Shown one piece after another: positions 7,603 through 7,821 of a DNA stretch of 7,821 nucleotides. The translations under genes and the position numbers were made by a program. The stretch spans positions 1 to 7,821 of the forward strand of contig JASLFR010000015.1 in NCBI GenBank assembly GCA_030150565.1, given 5' to 3'. This DNA is from Cardiobacteriales bacterium. Lineage in GTDB: Bacteria > Pseudomonadota > Gammaproteobacteria > Cardiobacteriales > Wohlfahrtiimonadaceae. Each line of letters begins with the position of its first letter. The first letter of the stretch is position 1. The notes below the pieces were generated by a model that ran no database searches, was not told where the DNA came from, and was given only the letters and a program-made list of their open reading frames with translations.

Positions 7603-7631
7603 TTGCACAAATGAGAATAATGGGTTTAAAT
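7603..7631 (+). promoter_or_regulatory. Candidate sigma-70 promoter for the porin gene
   Basis: TTGCAC (7603-7608), a 17-nt spacer and TTAAAT (7626-7631) give correct spacing but only 3/6 and 4/6 matches to consensus. Transcription would start near 7638, with a leader of about 60 nt. The AATAAT at 7616-7621 is a competing -10 without a good -35. This is weak evidence. Confidence 0.35.
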
Positions 7632-7654
7632 ACAACTCATGGAGTCTAACCCAT
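7620..7654 (+). repeat. Inverted repeat in the presumed porin promoter or leader
   Basis: ATGGGTT (7620-7626) and AACCCAT (7648-7654) are exact reverse complements, 21 nt apart. The interior holds a smaller ACTC-ATG-GAGT hairpin. The repeat overlaps the candidate -10 element, so it could be an operator, or a leader stem-loop if transcription starts further upstream. It is not followed by a T run. Confidence 0.5.
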
Positions 7655-7698
7655 AAAATTTATCTTTATTTTATTAACTCAACAGGAGCACAATTCTT

Positions 7699-7821
7699 AT
7701 GAAAAAGAATTTATTAGCTTTAACAGTTGTAGGCGCACTCACATTAGGCGCTGCACAAGCAGAAACTGTTCTCTACGGTTCAGTTCGTATGGACTACGGT
7801 AGCAACAAAAACGATATCAAA
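7699..7821 (+). CDS. Outer-membrane porin, N-terminal fragment cut by the window edge
   Basis: The ATG at 7699 follows AGGAG (7684-7688) by 10 nt. The first 41 codons are visible. Residues 1-21 form a typical Sec signal peptide: MKKN, a hydrophobic core of LLALTVVGALTLGA, and an AQA cleavage site before ETV. The mature start, ETVLYGSVRMDYGS, resembles the first beta-strand (xVTLYGxxxxG) of trimeric general porins of beta- and gammaproteobacteria (Porin_4 / OmpC-like). The protein would form a diffusion channel in the outer membrane. Its codons (GGT, GTT, AAC) differ from the CTC/GAG-rich style of the genes before it, as expected for a highly expressed protein. The frame is open at nt 7821. 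Another beta-barrel protein remains possible with so little sequence. Confidence 0.8.
   Translation, partial: MKKNLLALTVVGALTLGAAQAETVLYGSVRMDYGSNKNDIK

Larger units (their letters stand above)
7385..7698. other. 314-bp AT-rich intergenic region between the Lon and porin genes
   Basis: I see no convincing gene here; minus-strand frames that cross it lack ribosome-binding sites and known motifs. No clear intrinsic terminator follows the Lon stop codon, so termination may be Rho-dependent or absent. Visible elements are a palindrome TTTTAT-G-ATAAAA (7556-7568), two TTGCACA copies (7435-7441 and 7603-7609), a candidate promoter, and a 7-bp inverted repeat at 7620-7654. Long regulatory leaders are common before porin genes. 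Confidence 0.6.

Noticed and set aside
7435..7609. Two TTGCACA copies before the porin as a direct repeat or attachment site
   Set aside because: Seven bases with weakly similar flanks is near chance in AT-rich DNA, and no mobile gene lies between them.
7178..7610. Minus-strand open frames of 104 and 62 codons across the end of lon and the intergenic region
   Set aside because: Neither has a ribosome-binding site or a recognisable product. One overlaps the conserved Lon protease domain and the other sits in AT-rich DNA where open frames arise by chance.

Overview
The window holds chromosomal genes of a Gram-negative bacterium, all on the + strand: the end of a periplasmic alpha-2-macroglobulin (A2M), a complete penicillin-binding protein 1C (PBP1C), a complete Lon-family protease, and the start of a gene that looks like an outer-membrane porin. 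The A2M-PBP1C pairing, the sigma-32-type promoter and the porin signal peptide all point to Proteobacteria, most likely a gammaproteobacterium. Coding DNA is of medium GC with a strong taste for CTC/GAG codons, and the intergenic DNA before the porin is AT-rich. I cannot name the genus; a member of the Cardiobacteriales or a relative is only a guess.

Layout: nt 2-1669 is the C-terminal third of A2M, open at the left edge, followed by a good intrinsic terminator (1696-1721) and an overlapping perfect inverted repeat. Nt 1776-4724 encodes PBP1C. It has all its catalytic motifs but carries a long N-terminal cytoplasmic extension and an unusual insertion of about 100-130 residues, predicted helical, inside the transpeptidase domain. 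Nt 4725-4903 is a regulatory region with a close match to a heat-shock sigma-32 promoter and a structured leader. Nt 4904-7384 encodes a Lon-type protease whose N-domain resembles the second, AsrA-like Lon branch rather than the housekeeping enzyme. Nt 7385-7698 is a 314-bp AT-rich gap with weak promoter-like elements and a 7-bp inverted repeat. Nt 7699-7821 is the porin start, cut by the right edge.

Function: A2M and PBP1C form a recurrent gene pair. The usual proposal is that the A2M traps proteases that breach the outer membrane while PBP1C repairs peptidoglycan. Here the position of the A2M thioester motif appears degenerate (no Cys, no CxEQ), so a covalent trap is unlikely in this copy. 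Lon is a cytoplasmic quality-control protease under probable heat-shock control and is not obviously linked to the pair. I see no mobile element, CRISPR array, tRNA or clear foreign cargo. The most unusual features are the PBP1C insertion, the thioester-less A2M, and the regulatory region of the Lon gene.
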